DNA of 51,996 nt, from positions 1-51,996 of the forward strand of contig JAHIRD010000131.1 in the NCBI GenBank assembly GCA_018818835.1, in the 5' to 3' direction. Numbering within the stretch: the first letter of the stretch is position 1; every line of letters starts with the position of its first letter. Shown here one piece after another: positions 16,189 through 24,464 of this stretch. The notes beneath the pieces are model-generated. The model saw nothing but the letters and a program-made list of their open reading frames with translations. It had not been told where the DNA came from and did no database searches. The position numbers were made by a program, and so were the translations under genes. Origin of the DNA: Pseudomonadota bacterium (GTDB taxonomy: Bacteria > Desulfobacterota > Desulfobacteria > Desulfobacterales > Desulfolunaceae).

Positions 16189-17547
16189 ATGACACATGCG
16201 ATGAAATTTAAGCACATCTTAAGCCCCATCAAAATCGGGCCCGTGGAACTGAAAAACAGAATTGTTCTGGCACCAATGAACGAAACCATGTCCGGCTATA
16301 ATGGTGAAGCCACGGAACAGATGCTCGCCTATTTTGCGGCCCGTGCAAAAGGTGGAACGGCACTGGTTGGGACCGGTGCCATCATGGGAACACGGCTTGC
16401 AGCGGAATTTGTGTGGGGCCGTAACTTATACTGTTTTAACCATGGACATCTGCAGGGATTGAACATGCTTACCGACCGGATCCATTACTTTGGCGCCAAA
16501 GCGTCCGCACAGATGACCATCGGGTTTGGCCGACAGGGCCATTCTTATGATCATGAAAAACTGGCACCGGCAGCTACCGGTGGGCTTCCCTACGAGATCT
16601 CCGGGGAAACGGCACCCAAAGGGGTGGTCGATGCATGGAGGATGTCCGAGCATCCACGATCTTTTCTTGTGGGGCAGAACACCCGTGAAATGTCCATTGA
16701 TGAAATCCATAAAGAACAGAAGGAATTTGCAAACAGCTGTCAGCTGGCTGTTATCGCTGGTTTTGATGTGATTGAAATCCATGCTCCCCATGGATACCTT
16801 GAACATCAGTTCCTTTCTCCTCTGTCAAATAAGCGGACGGATATGTATGGCGGTGAATGGCGGAACCGCAAGCGGTTCTTGAATGAAATCATGGAGCAGG
16901 TCCGATACGCCTGTCCGGGAGTTGCGGTGGGTGTGCGTATCAGTGCGGAAGAGCATATGGTCGGCGGGTTGACGGAAGAGGAAATGATTGATGTCGCCAG
17001 AGATATGGAAGCACGGGGCGCGGATTATATCAGTCTTTCCGATGGCGCCGGGTATGAGGAAGGCGGGCATCTGATTGCGGACATGGACCGATCAAAACAT
17101 TATCCGGAACATGGGGAAGCGTTCAAAAAAGCATTGAAAATTCCGGTGATCGTCACGTCACAGCATGATCCGGTGAAGATTGACGCCAATATTGCTGCAG
17201 GGAAATATGATATTCAGGCCATGGGACGTCAGCTGTTTATCGATCCCGAGTACATCAATAAACTGATGGACGGAAGGGAAAAGGACATTGTCCGGTGCAA
17301 GCGCTGCAACACCTGCCTGATGCGCTGCCTGGCCGGTATCGTTCCTGCCTGTCCGGATAACCCGAATCTGGGCCGTGAGTATGTTATGGATGATTACAAA
17401 ATCGGCCCATGGCAGAAACATGAGTCCATTCTTCCTGAAGGAATGATCCGGGTGCCCATGCCGGCACTGGAAAGACCCTGGTGGAAAAAAGAAGTGGAGC
17501 TGATTGAAAAGAGCTGGCGGCCTCTGCAGGGACGAACCAAGCGATGA
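16189..17547 (+). CDS. Old-yellow-enzyme-family Fe-S ene-reductase lacking the FAD/NAD half
   Basis: 452 residues. Residues about 8-360 are the FMN-binding TIM barrel, with His198 and His201 in IHAPHGYL followed by QFLSPLSN and RTDMYGG. Cys370, Cys373, Cys376 and Cys388 follow, the [4Fe-4S] site of 2,4-dienoyl-CoA reductase, 2-enoate reductase and 2-naphthoyl-CoA reductase. Those enzymes continue for about 200-250 residues with FAD- and NAD(P)H-binding domains; here only about 60 residues follow and no dinucleotide motif is seen. It probably reduces an enoyl- or aryl-CoA double bond with electrons from a separate donor. The stop is clean, with no sign of a broken downstream half. AAGGAG precedes the start. 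Confidence 0.83.
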   Translation: MTHAMKFKHILSPIKIGPVELKNRIVLAPMNETMSGYNGEATEQMLAYFAARAKGGTALVGTGAIMGTRLAAEFVWGRNLYCFNHGHLQGLNMLTDRIHYFGAKASAQMTIGFGRQGHSYDHEKLAPAATGGLPYEISGETAPKGVVDAWRMSEHPRSFLVGQNTREMSIDEIHKEQKEFANSCQLAVIAGFDVIEIHAPHGYLEHQFLSPLSNKRTDMYGGEWRNRKRFLNEIMEQVRYACPGVAVGVRISAEEHMVGGLTEEEMIDVARDMEARGADYISLSDGAGYEEGGHLIADMDRSKHYPEHGEAFKKALKIPVIVTSQHDPVKIDANIAAGKYDIQAMGRQLFIDPEYINKLMDGREKDIVRCKRCNTCLMRCLAGIVPACPDNPNLGREYVMDDYKIGPWQKHESILPEGMIRVPMPALERPWWKKEVELIEKSWRPLQGRTKR

Positions 17548-17699
17548 TGCTGAATGTTTATTAACCATCTGGATCAGAGAGCCGTTTATCGCCTGACAAA
17601 TCCGGAACCGTGATCTTCTTTTCGTGATGACGGTTTCGTTGAATACGAAAATAGTTTATCGGTACGTCAGGCGGATAATCTCTATAAAAGGAAAATCTT

Positions 17700-19007
17700 A
17701 TGAAACAGAAGAAATTACACATATCGGTAATCGTGATTCTGTTGACAATGGTCTTTCCATCCCTGGCATTGAGTCATGGCTGGGCCGGGTATGAACAGGG
17801 GGCAAAAGCAAGGGGGATGGGAGGTGCTTTCACAGGCCTTGCCGATGATCCTACAGCCATTTATTACAATCCGGCCGGTATTGTTCAGCTTGAGGGCACC
17901 GAGTTGTCTCTTGGATTTGCCGCTGTATCGGGCATTGGACGCTTTGAAAGCGCAGGGACTTCCGGTATGCCGGGTATCAGCCCGGGGAAGACAGCGGATT
18001 TGGATCAGCAGTATTTCTTTATACCCAATCTCTATATCACATCAAAAATTAACGATAAAATCTCTCTGGGCCTTGCTGAATACACCATTTACGGACTTGG
18101 CTTCACGTGGGAGGATTCGTTTGAGGGCCGTTTCGCACCGGGAAGCAAACATGCTGAACTGAAAACCATGACCCTGAACCCCGTGATAGCCTGTCAGGTC
18201 ACCGACACGCTGTCGCTGGCCGTCGGAGGTCGGCTGGAAAGAGCAGACTTAACCCTTGAAAACAAAATTTTTGTGGCGCCAGGTGTGGATGAGGTCAATT
18301 CGGAAATAAGCGGTGATGATTATAGTCTGGGGTGGAATGCCGCACTCCTGTATACGATTTCCAAGGAGTGGCATGCCGGCTTGAACTACAGAAGCCAGAT
18401 CAGGCATTCCTTTAAAGATCTCGATGTTGAGTTCTCTCCTCAGATTGATGCTCTCGGCCCGATACCCGTGGGAATCATCAACACGAACGCCAATCTCAAT
18501 GTCATATTGCCGCAGTTCGCATCATTTGGACTTGCCTGGTCCAGAGGGCCTCTTACCGTGACGGCTGATGGATACTGGTGGCAGTGGTCTAAAATCAAGG
18601 AGTTACGTTTTGATCTGGAAAATCCGGTTGCAGGGCAAACGGCCCTGGGTGTGCCGATGAACTGGGAGGATACCTTGAGCTGGGCCATGGGAACAGAATA
18701 CATGGTCAAGGCTTTCGACAGGGATATCCGTCTGCGGGGTGGATTCATGTATGAACAATGTCCGATCCCCGATAACGCGGTCAGCCCGGTCGGATTTCAG
18801 GGAGATAACCTGATTTACAGTGTCGGTGCCGGTTCCCGGATAGGTCCGTTTTATTCGGATTTTTTCTTCTCCTATGTCAAGACCAATGACCGCACGTGGA
18901 ATAACGCCATCGGTAATGCCCCGAATCCTGGCGGAGGACCGGTTTCCGGCGAATTTAAAGATTATGGAACCTATATTATAGGGAGCAACATAACGTACAA
19001 ATTCTGA
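17700..19007 (+). CDS. FadL/OmpP1/TodX-type outer-membrane hydrophobic-compound transporter
   Basis: 435 residues. A signal peptide of about 25 residues (MKQKKLHI, hydrophobic core, ending ALSHG) is followed by a FadL start: GARGMGG-like KARGMGGAFTG, then DDPTAIYYNPAG with the conserved NPAG. The rest alternates polar and hydrophobic as in a 14-strand barrel and ends in an aromatic residue, Phe, as outer-membrane proteins do. It should let fatty acids, aromatics or steroids cross the outer membrane, and so fits a hydrophobic growth substrate for the cluster. The stop TGA is also the first three bases of a TGATGGCGTCGTAAAA repeat end. Confidence 0.9.
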   Translation: MKQKKLHISVIVILLTMVFPSLALSHGWAGYEQGAKARGMGGAFTGLADDPTAIYYNPAGIVQLEGTELSLGFAAVSGIGRFESAGTSGMPGISPGKTADLDQQYFFIPNLYITSKINDKISLGLAEYTIYGLGFTWEDSFEGRFAPGSKHAELKTMTLNPVIACQVTDTLSLAVGGRLERADLTLENKIFVAPGVDEVNSEISGDDYSLGWNAALLYTISKEWHAGLNYRSQIRHSFKDLDVEFSPQIDALGPIPVGIINTNANLNVILPQFASFGLAWSRGPLTVTADGYWWQWSKIKELRFDLENPVAGQTALGVPMNWEDTLSWAMGTEYMVKAFDRDIRLRGGFMYEQCPIPDNAVSPVGFQGDNLIYSVGAGSRIGPFYSDFFFSYVKTNDRTWNNAIGNAPNPGGGPVSGEFKDYGTYIIGSNITYKF

Positions 19008-19056
19008 TGGCGTCGTAAAAGGGATGTGTGAGTTTTGCTAATTTCTTACACATCCC
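19005..19056 (+). terminator. Repeat-element end and hairpin after fadL
   Basis: TGATGGCGTCGTAAAA (19005-19020) is an isolated end of the dispersed inverted-repeat element. Right after it, GGGATGTGTGAG (19021-19032) and CTTACACATCCC (19045-19056) form a 12-bp stem with one G-U pair and a 12-base loop. There is no T-run, so it may attenuate or protect the 3' end rather than fully terminate. Confidence 0.5.
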
Positions 19057-19094
19057 TCCACAACATTATATGTGATTTACCAGGAGTGCACACG

Positions 19095-20099
19095 TTGAAA
19101 GCAATTGATCAAAGCCATGGAAAATTATTTATGGATCCGGACCCGGATCATGCCAGAAAATTTTTTCGGAAGAAAAATCGAAAAAAAATGAACAAGGTCA
19201 TGGATCTTGGTCAGGCCATCGAAACATTTGTTTTAGACGGCGAATACCTGGCCATCGGCGGATTCGGTTCTAACAGGACCCCCATTGCGGCCTGTCATGA
19301 GATTGTCCGGCAGGGAAGAAAAGGCATGGGCTTTCTGGGGCACACATCCACCCACGACATGCAGGTTCTAAGTGCCGGTGAAGTGTATGACCGAATCGAC
19401 ATTTCCTATGGGGTGGGCCTGGAGGCCAGGGGCTTGTCGCGCTGTTCCAGGGCTTACCTGGAAAGTGGCAAGGTGATGGTGACCGAATGGACCAATTACG
19501 CTCTTACGGCACGTTTGAAAGCAGCATCCATGGGTATCCCCTTTATGCCTGCCCGTACCATGCTGGGCACGGATACATTTAAAAAAAGCGCCGCCATCCA
19601 GGCGATCTGTCCCTTTACGAACACGACTCTCGCTCTGGTTCCAGCCCTGTATCCGGATGTGGCCGTTATCCATGTCCATGAAGCGGATATTTACGGAAAT
19701 GCCCGGTTTAAAGGTATCGCTGTGGCAGATATCGAACTGGCCCATGCGTCTAAACGGCTGATCATCACCACAGAACGCCTGATCCGCCATGATGAGATCT
19801 CCCGTGATCCTTCCATGACCCAGATCCCCTTTCTCCTGGTGGATGCTGTGTGCGAAGTGCCTTACGGCGCATATCCCGGCGGCATGCCCGGCGAGTATTT
19901 TTCCGATGAAGATCACCTCACGGACTGGTTGGATGCGGAAAAAAACGACGAAACATTCAACGCGTTTATCAAAAAGGAGATTTTCGGTTGCAGGAACCAT
20001 GAGGATTACCTGAATCTCCATGGTGGCCGTGAACGCATGGCGGCGCTGAGGGCTGAAGAATGTCTGTTGCATAAGGAGTTTTATCGTGAAGACGTATAA
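19095..20099 (+). CDS. CoA-transferase subunit A, glutaconate-CoA-transferase (GctA) type
   Basis: Class I CoA-transferase alpha subunit: the MDLGQAIETFV region, then YLAIGGFGSNRTP, and a long Rossmann-like body ending near LHGGRERMAAL. A TTG start at 19095 is chosen because CAGGAG lies eight bases before it and it keeps a charged N-terminal extension (KLFMDPDPDHARKFF) that, from memory, is seen in related proteins. ATG 19131 or 19188 are alternatives; a TTG at 19035 would run through the hairpin and is rejected. It overlaps the B subunit by 14 bases. With it, CoA should move from a donor acyl-CoA to the pathway acid. Confidence 0.83.
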   Translation: MKAIDQSHGKLFMDPDPDHARKFFRKKNRKKMNKVMDLGQAIETFVLDGEYLAIGGFGSNRTPIAACHEIVRQGRKGMGFLGHTSTHDMQVLSAGEVYDRIDISYGVGLEARGLSRCSRAYLESGKVMVTEWTNYALTARLKAASMGIPFMPARTMLGTDTFKKSAAIQAICPFTNTTLALVPALYPDVAVIHVHEADIYGNARFKGIAVADIELAHASKRLIITTERLIRHDEISRDPSMTQIPFLLVDAVCEVPYGAYPGGMPGEYFSDEDHLTDWLDAEKNDETFNAFIKKEIFGCRNHEDYLNLHGGRERMAALRAEECLLHKEFYREDV

Positions 20100-20856
20100 C
20101 CACATGGAAATGATGATTATTGCAGCGGCCCGGGAACTTGAAAACGGGTCTACAGCCGCTGTGGGAACCGGTGCTCCCTGTGCTGCGGCAATGCTGGCCC
20201 AGAAAACCCATGCACCGGATCTGATCATTCTGTTCGAGGCTGGAGGGATCAGTCCCCGGCTTGTGGATATGCCCATATCTGTGGGAGACTCTCGAACCTT
20301 TCACCAGGCCTCAAAAGCAGGAACCATGGGGGATGTGATGGATGCCTGCGCCAGAGGGACGGTGGATTACACCTTTCTCGGCGGCGCTCAGATCGACCGG
20401 TACGGCAACCTTAATTCGACGATGATCGGCAGGGACCATAAGAAGCCGAAGGTTCGGTTTCCCGGCAGTGGAGGTGCCAATGATTTTGCATCCCTGTGCT
20501 GGCGAACCATGGTCATGACCGTACAGGACAAACGGCGTTTTGTGGAGAAACTGGATTTTATAACCACACCGGGCTGGCTTGATGGCGGGAACTCCCGTGA
20601 GCAGAGCGGTCTGCCCAGAGGAACCGGGCCTTACCGTATCATCACCCATATGGCGGTGATGGATTTTGAGCCGGTATCAAAACGCATGCGGGTGATATCC
20701 CTTCATCCCGGGTATTCCTTTGATGATGTTCAGGAGGAATGCGGATTTGAGCTGCTTCGGTCGGAGATAATTCTGGATACTCCGAAGCCCGGTGTCAGCG
20801 AATTGGAGATTCTGCGGAAAGAGGTGGACCCCAGGGGCTATTTGATTGGACGATAG
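20086..20856 (+). CDS. CoA-transferase subunit B, GctB type
   Basis: 256 residues, GTG start after AAGGAG, overlapping subunit A. The fold is that of glutaconate CoA-transferase beta. Glu51 in LFEAGG aligns with the region of the catalytic glutamate (Glu54 in GctB) that forms the glutamyl-CoA intermediate. That favours a true transferase over the IpdAB-type ring hydrolases, which as I recall lack this residue. Later marks are TFLGGAQID and KVRFPGSGGA. The pair may activate the imported acid or deacylate an end product. Subunit stoichiometry and substrate are unknown. Confidence 0.84.
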   Translation: MKTYNHMEMMIIAAARELENGSTAAVGTGAPCAAAMLAQKTHAPDLIILFEAGGISPRLVDMPISVGDSRTFHQASKAGTMGDVMDACARGTVDYTFLGGAQIDRYGNLNSTMIGRDHKKPKVRFPGSGGANDFASLCWRTMVMTVQDKRRFVEKLDFITTPGWLDGGNSREQSGLPRGTGPYRIITHMAVMDFEPVSKRMRVISLHPGYSFDDVQEECGFELLRSEIILDTPKPGVSELEILRKEVDPRGYLIGR

Positions 20857-21081
20857 TATCTTGGTGGCAGGGATAATAATCGCGTATAGCTCCGACGATT
20901 AAAATGAATCCGGGGGTCTTTGGATTATATCAAACGACGTTGGATTGACGTTGGTCATGAGGGAGCACTCTCCGCCCCTCGCCCTCCTGCCACGTTGGTC
21001 CGACATTGTTTGCATGAACAATGGCCCCCCCCATTTATGAAACCTTATCACATAAACCTGATAATTGGATAAGACGAGGAT

Positions 21082-22422
21082 ATGATGACTTTATCACAGC
21101 AATACATTCAAAAAAACGTGTCGGCGGAAAAGGCTGCCGGGATGGTCAAGTCAGGAGACTGGATCGATTACGGCCATATGCTGGCATCGCCCATGTTTAT
21201 GGACAAGGCGTTGAGCCGAAGGGTGGGAGAGCTTACCGATGTAAAAATCCGTTGTTCAGGGTTTCCAGGTTATTCCGCTGTGGTTATGGCCGACCCGGAG
21301 CAGAAAAGTTTCATATACAACACAGCGTTTATGACGTTTGCGGACAGGGGGTTGAACGCCCGGGGCATTATCAGTCATATCCCCGCTCTGTACCATGAAA
21401 TACCGGGATTCAGCACCCGTCATCACCACACGGATGTATGTATTATCCGGACAGCGCCCATGGATAAGAATGGTTTTTTCAACTTCGGCATCTGCAACGA
21501 CTGCCAGAGTGAAATGATCCCCAACGGGAAGATGCTGATTGTGGAAGTCAACGAGACGATTCCCCGTTGCCTGGGGGGCCTCCATGAATCGGTCCATATC
21601 TCAGATGTGGACTACATTGTGGAATCAGATAATGAACCGTTGCTGGATCTGCCTTCGGAAGAACCCTCGGAAAACGACCGGTTGATTGCCGGACATATCA
21701 TCAAAGAGATCCGGGACGGAGCCTGTATCCAGCTGGGGATTGGCGGCATGCCCAATGCCCTGGGAAAACTCATCGCCCAGACGGATCTGAAGGATCTGGG
21801 CGTGCACACGGAAATGATGGTGGACGCGTATCTGGATCTTTACGAATCGGGGCGGGTGACCAACCTGAAAAAGAAGCTGGATAAAGGGAAAATGGTCTAT
21901 ACCTTTGCCATAGGAAGCCGGCGGCTGTATGATTTTATGGATAACAATCCCCTGTTCGCCAGTTATCCGGTGAGCTATACCAATCATCCGTCACGGATCG
22001 CTTTAAATGACCAGGCCGTGTCTATCAACGGATGCATTGACGTGGATTTGTTTGGCCAGGTCTCGTCCGAGTCCTCCGGATTTCGTCAGATATCGGGGAC
22101 GGGGGGGCAGTTTGATTTCCATTTTGGTTCCTACCAGTCCCATGGCGGTAAATCGTTTGTCTGCATGAATTCAACCCGGATGGATAAACACGGAACACGC
22201 CATTCAAATATCCGACCGTTTTTTGATCCCGGAACAATTGTGACACTCCCACGGACCGTGGTTCACCATGTCGTCACTGAATACGGCATCGCCATGCTGA
22301 AAGGTAAATCTGACTGGGAGCGGGCCGATGCGCTGATCGCCATCGCCCATCCGGATTTCAGGGACAGCTTGATTCGGCAGGCCGAAGAGATGAAGATCTT
22401 TACAAACAGAAACCGTGAATAG
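21082..22422 (+). CDS. Acetyl-CoA hydrolase/4-hydroxybutyrate CoA-transferase family protein
   Basis: 446 residues, one-chain CoA-transferase of the butyryl-CoA:acetate / 4-hydroxybutyrate type. Marks are LGIGGMPNALG (about 218-228), the catalytic Glu244 in HTEMMVDAY, and a C-terminal TEYGIA-LKG segment near 418-427. It should exchange CoA between acetyl-CoA and another carboxylate. Together with the GctAB-type pair upstream, the cluster has two unrelated CoA-transferases, perhaps one for entry and one for a fragment. The 225 bases before it hold nothing recognised. Start is ATG 21082 or 21085 after GACGAGGA. Confidence 0.87.
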   Translation: MMTLSQQYIQKNVSAEKAAGMVKSGDWIDYGHMLASPMFMDKALSRRVGELTDVKIRCSGFPGYSAVVMADPEQKSFIYNTAFMTFADRGLNARGIISHIPALYHEIPGFSTRHHHTDVCIIRTAPMDKNGFFNFGICNDCQSEMIPNGKMLIVEVNETIPRCLGGLHESVHISDVDYIVESDNEPLLDLPSEEPSENDRLIAGHIIKEIRDGACIQLGIGGMPNALGKLIAQTDLKDLGVHTEMMVDAYLDLYESGRVTNLKKKLDKGKMVYTFAIGSRRLYDFMDNNPLFASYPVSYTNHPSRIALNDQAVSINGCIDVDLFGQVSSESSGFRQISGTGGQFDFHFGSYQSHGGKSFVCMNSTRMDKHGTRHSNIRPFFDPGTIVTLPRTVVHHVVTEYGIAMLKGKSDWERADALIAIAHPDFRDSLIRQAEEMKIFTNRNRE

Positions 22423-22435
22423 GCATGATCCGAAA

Positions 22436-22591
22436 ATGCTGGAACGGATTAAAGACCGAATCTCTTTAAAGCGTATGGGGTACCCGGATGAGGTGGCTTT
22501 TTTTGTTTCATATCTGGCATCCGATCTGTCGAGTTACATGACAGGCACAGCCATACCCGTCACCGGTGGAGCAGATCTCTTTGCTTTTTAA
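22436..22591 (+). pseudogene. C-terminal remnant of an SDR (FabG-like) gene
   Basis: A 51-codon frame reads ERIKDRISLKRMGYPDEVA, FFVSYLASDLSSYMTGTAI, PVTGGADLFAF. This is the end of classical SDR oxidoreductases (FabG: PLGR-x-G-x-PEE, FLASD, S-Y-x-TG, DGG). The Rossmann half and active site are missing, and the frame begins right at the end of the CoA-transferase gene. So an SDR gene once followed that gene and most of it was deleted. A start at GTG 22415 is possible but a functional protein is unlikely. Confidence 0.75.
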
Positions 22592-22689
22592 ATTGTGATA
22601 GATGCAGCAGGATGACAGGAAACAGGCAAATTATGCTTTATCCATGTCCGTTTATCCGTTCACATTTCGGACGCCCTCGCATTTTATAT

Positions 22690-22781
22690 GGAGTCGGCCT
22701 GGACGCGAAGACATACCTGCCCTTTGTCGAGTGTCCAGCCAAACACCATAAGGACGCAGAGGCTTTTTTAAGACGCCATCA
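22690..22781. repeat. Diverged half-copy of the TGATGGCGTCG element
   Basis: Read on the minus strand it starts TGATGGCGTCTTAAAAAA at 22781 and continues with ATGGTGTTTGGCTGGAC and TCGACA, parallel to the left half of the full copies (GTGTTTGGACAGACCTTCGACA). The right half is not recognisable. Its tip encodes the last codons and the stop of hflX. Confidence 0.55.
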
Positions 22782-24153
22782 TTTTTTTTACCCAGGTTAA
22801 TGTGTCCGGGAATGTCTTGAATGTCACTTCCGTCCCTGTTTCATTGTATGACTCATTTATGATACCGGCTTTGGTTCTTAACTGCCCTAAAAAATGGCCT
22901 TTGTGGTAGGGGATCACCATGGTGGATTGGATCATATTTGATTCGAAAAATTGAAGAATGTTATTTCTAAGACGTGCGACATCCTCAGGGCTATGTGCAG
23001 ACATAAAGATTCCATCGGGGAATTCACCTTGTAACTCTTCCAGCTCTCCGGTTGTGAGTTTATCTATTTTATTCAGGATTAGACGGTGTGCAATGGTTTC
23101 TCCACCGATTTCTTTCAGGACCGATTGTGTCACAGCCAATTGAGATCGAAACGCCGGATCCGAGGCATCGACTGTAAACAAGAGTAGAGACGCGGCAAGG
23201 GCCTCATCAAGGGTCGATTGGAAAGAGGCCACTAAATCGTGGGGTAATTTCTTGATAAATCCAACGGTATCAGAGATGAGGACTGGGGGGAAGGTTTCTG
23301 GTTGCAATGCTTTCACACGGGTATCAAGCGTTGCAAACAATTTATCTTCGACCAGGACATCGCTGCCTGTCAACATTCGCATCAGAGAAGACTTTCCGGC
23401 ATTGGTATAACCGACCAGAGACACCTGGAAATTTTCTTTTCTGCGGCTACGTCGTCTGTTCTGCTCATCGTGAATTTCAACAAGACGTTCCTTTAACTCG
23501 GATATACGGTCTCGAATACGGCGTTTGTCAAGTTCGTGAGCTGTTTCTCCCGCACCTTTAGAACCAAGACTTCCGCCTTGACGGTCACCACCAATACGTG
23601 ATGCCCGTATCCTGGGTGCCAAATAAGCCAGCTTGGCGATCTCCACCTGAATGAGGGCTTCCCTGCTTTTGGCATGGCGGCTGAATATTTCGAGGATCAC
23701 TCCGGTTCTGTCTAAAACTTCGACGCCGGTGGCTTGCTCAAGGTTTTGCAATTGCTTGGTGGAAATTTCACCATCATAGATGACAAAATTGGCTTTTACT
23801 TTTGGGTCATCGCTTGATATCTCTTCGTCAGAGTCATGGAAATCATCCATTGGCTCATCGTCGTCCAGGTCGTCGCCCTTATCTTCCGATTTTCGGCTGA
23901 ATCCTTCAACAATACCCGTGCCGCCGGTATAGCCGGCAAGTTCTTTTAATCTCCCTGCGCCCAATAAGGTAGCTTTCTCAGGTTTTGGGCGGCGTTGGGT
24001 CATCGTCGCGACGACGTCGAGACCCATGGTTTTAACTAAACGCTTGAGTTCGAGGAGAGACGATTCGTTTTCTTCATCGGAAACGCCATGGGTTTGAACA
24101 GAGAACAAGACTGCGGTCTTCTTTTTTTCGTTATTATGTAATTGGTCGATCAT
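22768..24153 (-). CDS. hflX: Ribosome-associated GTPase HflX
   Basis: 461 residues. The HflX N-domain ends in GAGRLKEL. Then comes the helical stretch with SRIGGDRQGGSLGSKGAGE, and the GTPase domain: GYTNAGKSS (G1), DTVGF (G3), NKID (G4). HflX splits stalled or hibernating 70S ribosomes after stress. Unusual here: a very acidic insert of about 40 residues (DDLDDDEPMDD, DSDEEISSDD) between the N-domain glycine-rich segment and ANFVIYDGEIS. The last residues KKMMAS and the stop are written by the tip of a dispersed repeat (ATGATGGCGTCTTAA), so the original C-terminus has been altered. No neighbour is related. Confidence 0.93.
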   Translation of the reverse strand: MIDQLHNNEKKKTAVLFSVQTHGVSDEENESSLLELKRLVKTMGLDVVATMTQRRPKPEKATLLGAGRLKELAGYTGGTGIVEGFSRKSEDKGDDLDDDEPMDDFHDSDEEISSDDPKVKANFVIYDGEISTKQLQNLEQATGVEVLDRTGVILEIFSRHAKSREALIQVEIAKLAYLAPRIRASRIGGDRQGGSLGSKGAGETAHELDKRRIRDRISELKERLVEIHDEQNRRRSRRKENFQVSLVGYTNAGKSSLMRMLTGSDVLVEDKLFATLDTRVKALQPETFPPVLISDTVGFIKKLPHDLVASFQSTLDEALAASLLLFTVDASDPAFRSQLAVTQSVLKEIGGETIAHRLILNKIDKLTTGELEELQGEFPDGIFMSAHSPEDVARLRNNILQFFESNMIQSTMVIPYHKGHFLGQLRTKAGIINESYNETGTEVTFKTFPDTLTWVKKMMAS

Positions 24154-24464
24154 CGTTTGGTTTGAAAACCCTATTTAATTTAAATTGTTGTTTTTATAAA
24201 GCCATATGAATTTATACTGTTTATTTTAAGAAAGCAACAAGACAAAACCGAACAGATGTTTTCAAACACACACTCAAAATATAGAAACAGTTAGCCCCGG
24301 ATTTCATCTTGAGTACTCTATGTCCTCGTGTTTATGGTTTAAGGTTGCAATTTTCTACAATTTCGACATATTCTTCGGAAGATGCAGTTCGATTCTTGAG
24401 AGACAAGATGGAGGGATAAATTATTATTTCGCAATAACTGACCCTGGAAAGACGTGATATCGGC
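24154..24464. other. Divergent intergenic region, no gene
   Basis: The 311 bases between hflX and the MalT-like gene are A+T-rich and hold no gene or strong repeat that I can see. Both flanking genes must be promoted from here. No convincing -35/-10 pair or operator stands out. Confidence 0.5.

Noticed and set aside
19035-19094. Extended N-terminus of CoA-transferase subunit A from TTG 19035
   Set aside because: It would translate through the fadL hairpin and has no ribosome site; TTG 19095 has CAGGAG at good spacing.
19095-20856. Assignment of the two-subunit CoA-transferase as an IpdAB-type ring hydrolase of steroid degradation
   Set aside because: The B subunit keeps a Glu (51) at the position expected for covalent CoA transfer. 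The steroid reading of the cluster remains open, but this pair does not prove it.
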